Of a DNA stretch of 64,000 nucleotides, positions 25,401 to 34,435 are shown in pieces. Under the pieces are notes generated by a model, which had not been told where the DNA came from, made no database searches, and saw only the letters and a program-made list of their open reading frames with translations. Numbering within the stretch: position 1 is the first letter of the stretch; every line of letters starts with the position of its first letter. Made by a program: the position numbers and the translations under genes. Source of the stretch: Bathymodiolus brooksi (lineage: Eukaryota; Mollusca; Bivalvia; Mytilida; Modiolidae); NCBI GenBank assembly GCA_963680875.1, contig OY804575.1, positions 29,292,494 through 29,356,493 of the forward strand. The letters are read 5' to 3'.

Positions 25401-27669
25401 ATGTTGTCAACTGGAAAAGGGATCTTGATTCTAAATGTTCACTGACAGATGGTACACCAGTACCATGTTTACTTCTTGCCAATAAGGTATTTGTAGATAG
25501 ATAATATCAAATTAAATTTCTTAAAAACCAGTGAATTTATATTATTTGTATTACCATTTCAGTAATTTTTCAGCTATATTAAAACAGACATGTATATTCA
25601 TGATGAAAACCATCAATTGATGGAAGATATTTGGTAAACTTCAAGATGGCAGATATTTGGTAAACTTCAAGAAGAATTTGAACAAACCTCATCATGATAA
25701 AGGTTTGAATATGGCCAGCAGTCACTAGAGGATAGTGGTTTCTACAGACAATATACCACCATGTCTAGTTTATAAATATGTGTTTCTTCACTAATATTAT
25801 ATATTTATAGTATATATACAGTTTATTAAAAGACTTCTTTCTACACTAATTGATTTGGTTAATTAAGATCAAATGCAAAGAGGTGAAAAAAATATAGAGA
25901 AACTAGAAAAGAAGTATGCCCCCGCACTTGATAATTATGGACAAAGTTGTTTTGTTAGGAGTGATTTTTTAAAAATGAAGTGTGTCTGTAAGACACAAAT
26001 GATGCCCCCGCTTGACCATCAAAATCCTGTGGACATGCACACCTCCATTATGTGTAGAAACATCCTACAAAATATTAAAGCTGTAGCTCTAAAACTGTAG
26101 GAGGAGTTAGCCGGACAAACCATGTTCCCTTTATGCAGCTAGTACGAAAAAAATGACTAAGTCCAACTACCTGTCATTTTGAGAATATTTGAAGAAAATC
26201 ACAATCCTGTGGACATGCACACCTCCATTATGTGTATAAACATCCTACAAAATATTAAAGCTGTAGCTCCAAAACTGTAGGAGGAGATAGCAGGACAAAC
26301 CATGTATCTATATCCGGACGGACGGACGAACGGACAGACAGGGGGTAAATTAATATGCCCCCCGACTCTTCGTCACGGGGGCATAAAAAGAATGTGTTTT
26401 CATGGCTATAAAAATATATATATAAGGGAGATAATTACTGGAATCTCTTACTGTATTAAATTATGTCTCTTGTATTAAATAAAAACTTGATGACAATTTC
26501 ATTTAATGACAAAATTAATGACTAGGGTGACACTATTGAAGATATTTTATGTCATGCAATAGAGGCTCTAAAAATGAAGACATGTGACTGAATATTGTCA
26601 CATGTTTAGAAGATAATATTTAACTTGATAAAGGTCATTAATACATACATGTATATGTAATAAAATAATTTCATTGCTATTTCTAACAGTTTGATCTCAG
26701 TCATAGAGAAGTAGAACAAACTGAAATAGAAGATATGTGTAAAGAACATGATTTTATTGGCTGGACAGAAATATCAGTAAAAGAAGGAATGATGATCGAG
26801 GAACCAATGAGGTAAGGACATATGTAGGTAACAAATATCAGTAAAAGAAGGAATGATGATCGAAGAACCAATGAGGTAAGGAGATATATAGATAACACCG
26901 TTTCATTGGCTGGACAGAAATATCATTATAATAGAGAATGATGATTGAGGAACCAATAAGGTAAGGACATATATAGATAACACTGTTTCATTGGCTGGGC
27001 AGAAATATCAGTAAAAGAGGGAATGATGATTGAGGAACCAATGAGGTAAGGATGTATATAGATAACACCAGCGTTTCATTGGTTGGACAGAAAAATTAGT
27101 TGTAAAAACGTAGATATCAAATTTAGTGTGCATGACACGTCTGGAATAACCTTCATCAGGTACGCTCAAAATCCAAATATTGGAAAGCCAAATAATTTAA
27201 AGTTTTCGGAGCAATAAAACCAAAAGGCCTAAACAGGATAGTTAAAATAGGCTAAGGTCACACATGCCTGACGGAAAATAAGGACTGATGATTGAGGAAC
27301 CAATGAGGTCAGGAGATGTGAGTACAAGTATTGGTGGTTTACCCACAGACACCAGAAGTTTATAAACACTCCAAAAAAATACTGTTTTGTAATGTATCAG
27401 AAAATTCCTAGCAATCATGAAAATATGCAACTCAAAATATTTTCATATACAAATGTACCTTTTATGCAAAATGCAAAATAATCCAACTACCGGTATATGA
27501 CTGATTCTCATTTTATTTTGACAGGTTTTTAATGGAGGAAATGATGATAAAACATACAGAAATGGAAGGATTTTCAGAGTCCATGAGACAAGCTGTCGCC
27601 AATCCTGAAACCATCCACTTAAAACATCAAACTAGTGTTCAAGCCAATCAAACAAGATGTATGTGTTGA
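22296..27669 (+). CDS. Rab29/Rab32/Rab38-type small GTPase, complete coding region
   Basis: Five exons (22296-22422, 23396-23467, 25305-25486, 26690-26811, 27525-27669) join in phase to 215 codons. G boxes: G1 GDPTVGKT at residues 15-22, G2 Thr40, G3 WDIAGQE at 63-69, G4 NKFD at 126-129 split by intron 3, G5 SVK at 156-158. WDIAGQE (Ile in place of the usual Thr), [20 protein letters not shown] and VPCLLLANK are hallmarks of the Rab29/32/38 group. The C-terminus is CMC, a CxC double-geranylgeranylation signal. Family members work on Golgi, lysosome and lysosome-related organelle traffic, and Rab29 recruits LRRK2-type kinases. Rab29 versus Rab32 needs a tree; the FTSMTR and DLDSK residues lean toward Rab29. 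A second in-frame ATG at 22305 could serve as start. Confidence 0.93.
22528..22855 (+). mobile_element. SINE family B
   Basis: Head gtgtggtaaatgatgggttc with the continuation aggtcaaaccaacagctatg, body gtggactgttgtttcagtga, then gtgacttggtctcttcatga and a tail near tcaatcactcgctcag. tRNA-derived, in Rab intron 1. Confidence 0.7.
22945..23105 (+). mobile_element. SINE family B, 5'-truncated
   Basis: Body attggagctacatgtctacc, gtggactgttgcttcagttt, then aagtgacttgttctcgccat and a tail. The head is missing. Confidence 0.65.
23396..23467 (+). CDS. Rab exon 2
   Basis: Acceptor ttttcag, donor G/GTAAAA. Encodes [14 protein letters not shown] to LQLWDIAG, the interswitch. Confidence 0.93.
23742..24436 (-). 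repeat. Hairpin-ended tandem-repeat element, family G, both ends present
   Basis: The left end is a hairpin (agctcaccttgcc, loop aaa, ggcaatgtgagct) followed by ttgccatcacttggcatccg. Inside are three to four degenerate units with gaaacttggtaggaagca and catggctaccacc. The right end carries the inverted GGCTC/GAGCC terminus. It lies in Rab intron 2 and is non-coding. Confidence 0.85.
24580..24905 (+). mobile_element. SINE family B, near full length
   Basis: Head gtcagtggtgtaataggtag (A-box-like) and cgtgtggtagatcatgagtt, body gattggagcgacatgtcttt, then tagcactataaaaatctaac and tail gctaatatattgttgacttg. Confidence 0.75.
25305..25486 (+). CDS. Rab exon 3 (switch II to NK)
   Basis: Acceptor attgacag, donor AAG/GTATTT. 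Encodes [20 protein letters not shown] through VPCLLLANK. Confidence 0.93.
25905..26388. repeat. Hairpin-ended element, family D, two internal units
   Basis: It starts tatgcccccgcacttgat and ends with a hairpin (tatgccccccgactcttcgt then cacgggggcata). A GGAC-rich stretch (cggacggacggacgaacgga) precedes the end hairpin. Two units of about 200 bp share atcctgtggacatgcacacc and aaagctgtagctc. It lies in Rab intron 3. The open frame at 25873-26100 is part of it. Confidence 0.8.
26690..26811 (+). CDS. Rab exon 4 (G4 end, G5)
   Basis: Acceptor ttctaacag, donor GAG/GTAAGG. Encodes [20 protein letters not shown] and [16 protein letters not shown]. Its 3' half and donor are repeated in the next intron. 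Confidence 0.92.
26753..27095 (+). repeat. Tandem partial duplications of Rab exon 4 with its donor
   Basis: The exon tail (attggctggacagaaatatc ... gaggaaccaatgag) plus about 25 nt of intron recurs at about 26833, 26900, 26983 and, cut short, 27072. GTAAGG donor-like sites follow the copies at 26876, 26961 and 27046. Another fragment lies at about 27283-27315. Confidence 0.9.
27103..27165 (+). repeat. Short dispersed repeat, two copies
   Basis: The segment tagatatcaaatttagtgtg ... ggaataaccttcatcaggta recurs at about 27942-27994. Class unknown. Confidence 0.6.
27525..27669 (+). CDS. Rab exon 5 (hypervariable tail, CMC end)
   Basis: Acceptor ttttgacag. Encodes [20 protein letters not shown] through QANQTRCMC and TGA. 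Confidence 0.92.
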
Positions 27670-28723
27670 TAATATTCTTATTTGTATTATTTCATTTGTT
27701 GACATATTAATCTAGTCCTTGGATTAATACACAATTTCATATCATGTTACATTTGATTTTAAAATGAAACTTTTTTTTATTTCAAAAACAGTGTTGTAAT
27801 GAAAATATCCAATATTAATCTTAGGAAAGACTGAAAACACTAGTGGTAAAACATGTATGTGAACTGTTCTATACCACTATATAGAAAAATATCAGGCTTA
27901 GAAATCAATGAACTGTGACAGATATGTCTCTTAATAGAAACATAGATATCAAATGTGGTGTGCATTTGTGGAATAACCTTCATCAGGTATGCTCAATGCC
28001 AAACATCTTTTGAAATTCATGAATCACAGGTTTTAATGTACCATATGATATTGTTGTACTATAATTGATTTAGTGATGCATTCCTGTGTAGAGTTCAAAT
28101 GCTGTAAACAAAATTGTTGATCATCCATGATACCACCTCCATCTGGTTAAAATAGTTGTAATCAAAATGATAATTTTTAGCACATTTTTTGGTTCATAAA
28201 ACATGGTTTACTAGAGGTTCAGATGGTATATTCCTTACTACTTAAACATACATCACCATTTAAAATTTCTTTTCATAAGAAAAACATCTTGTTCAAATAT
28301 AGATGTTTTTTTAAATATATATATTAAACGATTTATTATTACCAAGTATTTATTATATCGTTTATTTGTTATACTGCACTATGTTTGTTTTTGTTTTTGT
28401 TACCACCTGTGATGTGATCACTGCTGTACATTATATTGTTTTAAATCATTTATCTTGGTACTTGAAACCATTTTTCATGTACTTATCACAAAGCCCAGAA
28501 GTAAATTTACATGTTAGAAATTAGAAAATATTTTATTCTTTATAATTTCCCTTTAAAAATAGCCATTATATATTATATATATATTAATTGGACAATTAAA
28601 CATGATTTTACTCCAAAAATTGTCATGTGAACTTTATGTAAAATTTTTAACAATTTTAGCTATTTATATATCAAAACACAGAAAAAGTCACGCCTCAGAG
28701 ACTTCAGTCCCTTCTGTTTCTTC
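27670..28723. other. Downstream of the Rab gene
   Basis: Probable 3' UTR followed by AT-rich intergenic sequence. No AATAAA was found near the stop; an ATTAAA lies near 28325. Confidence 0.4.
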
Positions 28724-30317
28724 ATGCTGCGTTCACACGTAATTCGAAGTTGAATCGCATTATCGGATGCGAATTAGTTTAATGTGCATTCGAAACGTAT
28801 TCTTGTCCGATCGTACATTTTAAAGCAAATTGCAACACACATCAAATAGAGTCTACACTTCAATGTCCGAACGATGTTAACTTTTAATTCGCAATATCAA
28901 TTAACTTTTAATCTAAAACAAAACGACATTGCATAATATTAATTTTAAAGAAAATAATTTTAAAAGCTGAATTATTAACAATTAAAAAAGATTAATAGGT
29001 TCTTACATACGTTCTTGGGAAAGACCAGGTGATCTTCCACGAGTGATAGAAATTTTATGTCTTTTCATGAGTGGAGCGAAAAGAAACAAAAATTTCTATC
29101 ACAAGTGGAAGATCACCCGGGGCTTTCCCAACAACACATGTAAGTACCTATTTCTTCCGTAAACCAACAACTTTCACTATCGCGAACTCCTAGAGACCCC
29201 CGCCATTGATCAGTAACTAATTTGCATAAATTATCAGATCAATATCATTGAGCGTTATGAAATACACATCACATAAAATTGACTTTTATGACGCCGATTG
29301 ATAAACTAAATAGCTTTCTACTGATATTTGAGCTTTTCTCACTAATATTTTATTGAAAGTACAGTATTTTCCTTCATGAGACACTCCATATATGAAATAT
29401 GACGTGACACATATTTTGACGTCATTCTTCAAAGGTACGGAAAAGGACATCTAGAAATACAAAAAAATGAAAATAAAAGACACAAATATATTTAATACGG
29501 TTGGAGTCTGTATTTGAAAAAAAACCAATGGTTAAATCCGTAATATATCTGTTATTCAGCTATCAGAAAGGGTATATAATGTGACATTCCCGGCTTAGGA
29601 TATATATTTAAACGATTTTTTTCTTGTTAGAGGCGTTCTGATTGGATGTTACAACGAGTAGAGACGAGTGCACTCGTCTTAACTCTGTCGTCTCAACCCG
29701 AAAACAGCCATTTACGGAAGAAACATGTATTTCAAACCAACTTTATTGATCTGATGTCGATGGTTTACCCGATCTCTCGGACTCGTCTTTCCTTCACTTT
29801 TGAAATAACAATGATTTTAACAATAGTTATCTACAGGCATCCCAAAAGTGGAGGTACCCATGTTCCCTCATCTTGTATTATTTTTTTGCGTACACATGCT
29901 GGTTCCTGTGTGCTCCCGACAAGTCCGCCTCTGTCTCATCATCTGCCCAACAATCGATTAGGCAAAACATTGCCACCATGAACCAAGTGTTCCCTCTCGT
30001 ACTACCGGCCATGGCTTGCTTGTCTGTCGATCCACATATAACGTCACCAGCCACATGACGTTATAATTCATATTTCATGTAACATCTGCTCGGATAATTC
30101 GCTTTTCCAATAGAATGTGTGCACACAACAGTTTGATACGAATTAACGAATTCGCTTTAACGAAAGCGTATTCCTGAAGCGAATTGGTTAATGCGAATTA
30201 GCAGATTCGAATTCGATGCACATTAAAAAAAATACTTACGTGTGAATGCAATTAGCGTATTCGATTCGCATTAGATGCAAATTTAATTCGCATTAAATGT
30301 ATGTGTGAATGCAGCAT
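28724..30317. mobile_element. TIR DNA-transposon-like element, class unknown
   Basis: The left end atgctgcgttcacacgtaat and the right end (reverse complement atgctgcattcacacataca) are inverted. Both ends continue into about 100 bp of degenerate gcgaatt/aattcgc motifs. No clear target-site duplication was seen. The interior (1.4 kb) holds a foldback at 28994-29152 and an open frame at 29646-29981 that I do not recognise; no transposase motif was found. Confidence 0.65.
28994..29152. repeat. Imperfect foldback of about 60-bp arms
   Basis: The left arm (about 28994-29054: aataggttcttacat..., ggtgatcttccac) pairs with the right arm (about 29090-29152: gtggaagatcaccc..., atgtaagtacctatt). The spacer is about 35 nt. 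Confidence 0.85.
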
Positions 30318-30439
30318 AATTTAGAGGTCCAAATAGATAAAATTACAAAATTAAAATTTACTTCAATAATCATCAGTACTCTGGTCTCGTCTTATATACA
30401 AGTTTTGGATAAAATAAATTCCAGACTAAAAATGAAAAA

Positions 30440-31475
30440 AATCAGTAACGCACCAAAGGTGCGAACATGTGGATGGACAATGTGACCTTGAACTTTGACC
30501 TACAACCTCAATATCAATAGGCTTCCTCCTCTCACCATCAGGCATGTGTGTACCAAGATTCATTTAGATCCGACATTTTGTTCTTAAGAAATCGTGCGGA
30601 AACAAAAAAAGTATCTAATTTTTGTTCTATTTTTAGAAGTTGTGACCTTGACCTTTGTCCTACAAACCTCAATAACAATAGGCTTCCTTCTCTCACCATC
30701 AGGCATGTGTGTACCAAGTTTCATTTAGATCCAACATTTCGTTCTTAAGATATTATGCGGAAACGAAAAAAGTATCAAATTTTTGTTCTATTTTTAGAAG
30801 TTGTGACCTTGACCTTTGTCCTACAAAACTCATTATCAATTGGCTTCCTCCTCTCACCATCAGGCACATGTGTACCAAGTTTCATTTAGATCCTACATTT
30901 TGTTTTTAAGATATCGTGCGGAAATGAAAAAAGTATCAAATTTTTGTTCTATTTTTAGAAGTTGTGACCTTGACCTTTGTCCTACGATCCTCAATATCAA
31001 TAGGCTTCCTCCTCTTGGCATGTGTGTACCAAGTTTCATTTAGATCCGACATTTCGTTCTTAATATATCGTGCGGAATCGAAAAAAGTACCAAATTTTTG
31101 TTCTATTTTTAGAAGTTGTGACCTTGACCTTTGTCCTACAAACCTCATTATCAATAGGCTTCCTCCTCTCACCATCAGGCATATGTGTACCAAGTTTCAT
31201 TTAGATCCTACATTTTGTTCTTAAGATATCATGCGGAAACGAAAAAAGTATCAAATTTTTGTTCTATTTTTAGAAGTTGTGACCTTGACCTTTGTCCTAC
31301 GATCCTCAATATCAATAGGCTTCCTCCTCTCACCACCTGGCATGTGTGTACCATGTTTCATTTAGATCAGACATTTCATTCTTAGGATATTGTGCAGAAA
31401 CGATTGTGCCGCCCGGACCCCCGAATGCCATTCATCATATTATAAGCCGAGTTCGACTTCGTCGCAACTCGGCTA
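30440..31475. repeat. Hairpin-ended tandem-repeat element, family E, about 6 units
   Basis: Units of about 155-161 bp each carry gttgtgaccttgacctttgt, aggcttcctcctctcacc, accaagtttcatttagatcc and gtgcggaaacgaaaaaagta. The right end is a hairpin (agccgagttcgacttcgtcg then caactcggct, about 31445-31474). A small hairpin gcaccaaaggtgc sits at the left edge. The chain of 60-86-codon frames inside is a repeat artefact. Confidence 0.88.
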
Positions 31476-32229
31476 AAAAAACATGATGTCCACAATTACA
31501 TTTTATACAACTAAATAAATAAATCTGTCGATTAACATCTAGCTTTATTGAGTGAGTGACGAATAAATCCTTGTATGATTTCCAGACCTCATATTCAACA
31601 AATATACATAGAGACATGATGTGTTATATATTTTGATGCCACATATTGTAATATGACATTACACGTGGTATGACTATTATTGTATTAAATCCTTTATGAA
31701 AACAGATGTCTTGGTTTGACTCCTATTGGATTCCAAAAAAGTACAAGATATGGAAATCTCGTAAAAAGTCTTCCAAATTTAATATACATACATATAGATA
31801 AGTGATTCCTGTCAGTGATTCTTCAATGTAATATTGACAGATTGCTATGGCATGTGTTGTCATCTTTTTTGTATTCAGTGATTTGAGGCGAGAGATAGTT
31901 GTTTGTTTTGTTGATATTGGTGAAATTGTTGCCCATCACTAAACATTCTTTTTATGTTATGTCACTCAAAAGTGACAAAAAGCAATAATTATACATAAAA
32001 TAAGTCCAAGATATTTGTATTAAATTTAAGTGCAGTATTTGTATATTATTTCATGTTACAAATATTTTTTATATAATGTGTTTCAGAGTTACAATACTTA
32101 TATTAACTTTTAAAACTGATCATTGATTTCCATGTTAAATTTCATATTAATTTATAAATTTCTGTACTTAATCGTATCCAGAAAACATAAATAGATGCCT
32201 GCCATACATAGGTTGCAGAATTATGTTGA
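31476..32229. other. Intergenic, nothing recognised
   Basis: AT-rich sequence without supported features. Confidence 0.5.
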
Positions 32230-33275
32230 ACATGTAATAAAGGACAAAGTCTTTATAACGGTAGGCTGTCCGATTTTTCCTTCTATATTGATAGCCAAAT
32301 ATCTGTTCACTGGAAGTTTAAAAAATAGATCAATTGATAATTTAGAAATGCAAAAGAAATATATTTCAATAATTCTTATATGATTTACATAATTAGAAAT
32401 CCTATACTCTGATTGGGTATAAGCACTTATGGAGGAGGGGTTTTGTCAGTTTATTTTTCGATAGATGATGTTCACCGGACTACTTTTTTCGTAATGTAAA
32501 CAAAATGGCATCTTGGATTCCCGATAATAAAAAAAGATAAAAGAAACAATGTTTATTGTTAATAATCGACAATTATTGTTAGATATGAAATAAAAAAATA
32601 AATGCCAATGAAAAAAAAAGCTTGTATTGTTGACATAAAACAAAATTCTGGAAAAAATACTTAAGACAACCATTTATCGACTTTGACTTTTGTTAATATA
32701 TCATCATCCTGTGACGTTGTTTACAAGGGACGCTGATTGACAAGCTGGTTACTGATTTATTTTACGATTTTGTGGGCATTTTACTTGTTTGAGTAGCTAA
32801 ATGCAAAATGCCATCAAATTGGAAAATATCAGTAACTTAATTACATCACCGCCTAGTTTAAAGTAGGAAAACAAGGTTAGTTCATTTTGTTATTCATGGC
32901 CGACACACATCAATGGAATGTATGTGTGGATACTGGGGATCCCCAAAGGTAAATTTTCAAAACAAATGAAACAAAAAAACTTAGTTACAGAATTATAAGG
33001 ATTAAACGCATTTTTTCCAGAGTTTATTTATGTATAACCTGGACCAATTCACTCACAAACAAATAAAAGTCCTCCTCGACTTTTATTTGTTTGTGAGTGA
33101 ATTGGTCCAGGTTATACATAAATAAACTCCGGAAAAAATGCGTTTAATCCTATAATGAAAAATTCCCAATTCTATAATTATTTACTCTATGCAAAATCGA
33201 AATAAACTTGAAATAAAATTCTAATAAAAAAATCTCTTTCTACGAAACTCCCGACGGAAGAGCGGCGAGTTAATT
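32230..33275 (+). mobile_element. Dispersed element interrupted by a 0.8-kb insert
   Basis: Its left part (32230-32372) and right part (33158-33275) match, in reverse order and on the opposite strand, the two halves of 61525-61795, where they are contiguous. Shared phrases include agccaaatatctgttcactg and actctatgcaaaatcgaaat. The roughly 785 bp between them is an insertion here or a deletion there. A 62-codon frame at 32195-32383 is not recognised. Confidence 0.7.
32992..33156. repeat. Near-perfect palindrome, arms of about 78 bp
   Basis: The arms (about 32992-33070 and 33077-33156) are reverse complements apart from about one substitution and one single-base indel. The loop is ctcctc. The core arm reads ggaccaattcactcacaaac. 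Confidence 0.95.
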
Positions 33276-33431
33276 GTACTACATGTTTATGTATTTGTTT
33301 TATAATTTATGGCTAATTTTACATATTGTTCAAAATTAATAATTTTATTATAAATAAAATGTATTTTTATATATTATTTTGTGAACTGTTGGATGTTCAA
33401 ATTATTATTATTATTACCATCTTAATTATTG

Positions 33432-33480
33432 ACGTTTAATGTCATCTTCAACAATATTTCAGTTATATCGTGGTGGTTAA
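33432..33480 (-). mobile_element. SINE family A tail fragment
   Basis: Matches ttcaacaatatttcagttat and atcgtggtggtta on the plus strand, the reverse complement of the family A 3' region. A family B SINE follows directly. Confidence 0.6.
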
Positions 33481-33770
33481 CCGCATCAGTGGTGTAATGG
33501 TTACCATGCTAGACTTGAGTGTGGTAGATCATGGCTTCGAGACCCGATCGGGTCAAACCAAAGACTATAAAATTTCATGCAGCATTAGGGAGAAAGAGCA
33601 ACATGTCATGAACTGCTGTGTTACTGAGCTAGCACTATAAAAATCCAACTAAGAGTGTTGGCCTAGTACAAAACGGACATCATCTTATCGAATGTAACTT
33701 GTTCTTGTCATAATATAGCTGCAAAATTGTTTATTTAGCATTAAACAACAATATAATTCACTATCTTGGA
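33481..33770 (+). mobile_element. SINE family B, full length
   Basis: The tRNA-like head has A-box-like tcagtggtgtaatggttacc and B-box-like ggcttcgagaccc. Then come gggtcaaaccaaagactata, agagcaacatgtcatgaact, tagcactataaaaatccaac, taacttgttcttgtcataat and the tail catagctgcaaaattg-type run to aacaacaatataattcac. This is the best copy for reading the family order. Confidence 0.82.
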
Positions 33771-33814
33771 GGTCAAATATATTGTTGTCAATCAATGTTT
33801 CTCATCACTGAAGT

Positions 33815-33968
33815 TGTGAGTTAGATTTCCATTCATGGCAAAGTGTACTCAATACAACATTTTGTGACAAGGTTTGTCTGTGACTTGCAACAGGTAAGTG
33901 GTTTCCTCTCATTTCCTCCACCAATAAGACTGACCCCCATGATATAACAGATATGTTGTTGAAAGTTG
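33815..33968 (+). mobile_element. SINE family A, head partly lost, running into a 26-bp array
   Basis: It covers gttgtgagttagatttccat through aagactgacccccatgatat to gttgttgaaagttgc, where the tail turns directly into the adjoining minisatellite. Confidence 0.8.
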
Positions 33969-34435
33969 CTTCAGATACTCATAAATCAAAGTTGCTTCAG
34001 ATACTCGTATATCAAAGTTGCTTCAGATACTCATAAATCAAAGTTACTTCAGATACTCGTATATCAAAGTTGCTTCAGATACTCATAAATCAAAGTTGTT
34101 TCAGATACTCGTATAACAAAGTTGCTTCAGATACTCATAAATCAAAGTTGCTTCAGATACTTGTATATCAAAGTTGCTTCAGATACTCATAAATCAAAGT
34201 TGCTTCAGATACTCATAAATCAAAGTTGCTTCAGATACTCGTATATCAAAGTTGCTTCAGATACTCATAGATCAAAGTTGCTTCAGATACTCATAAATCA
34301 AAGTTGCTTCAGATACTCATAGATCAAAGTTGCTTCAGATACTCATAAATCAAAGTTGCTTCAGATACTCATAGATCAAAGTTGCTTCAGATACTCATAA
34401 ATCAAAGTTGCTTCAGATACTCGTATATCAAGACA
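33964..34435. repeat. 26-bp minisatellite, about 18 copies, SINE-tail derived
   Basis: Unit aaagttgcttcagatactca plus taaatc. Variants cataaat, cgtatat and catagat alternate, giving partial dimer periodicity. The unit resembles the family A tail aaagtggcgttaaacaccat, and the array begins exactly where that SINE ends. The 66-codon frame at 34122-34322 is a repeat artefact. Confidence 0.93.

Noticed and set aside
29646..29981. 111-codon frame as a transposase of the TIR element
   Set aside because: No catalytic motif or family resemblance on either strand could be defended.
30548..31385. Chain of 60-86-codon frames encoding similar peptides
   Set aside because: They repeat with the 155-161-bp unit of a non-coding element.
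33481..33560. A tRNA gene (A- and B-box-like motifs)
   Set aside because: No cloverleaf can be drawn, and the motifs belong to a SINE head shared with other copies.
34122..34322. 66-codon frame
   Set aside because: Made of the 26-bp array.
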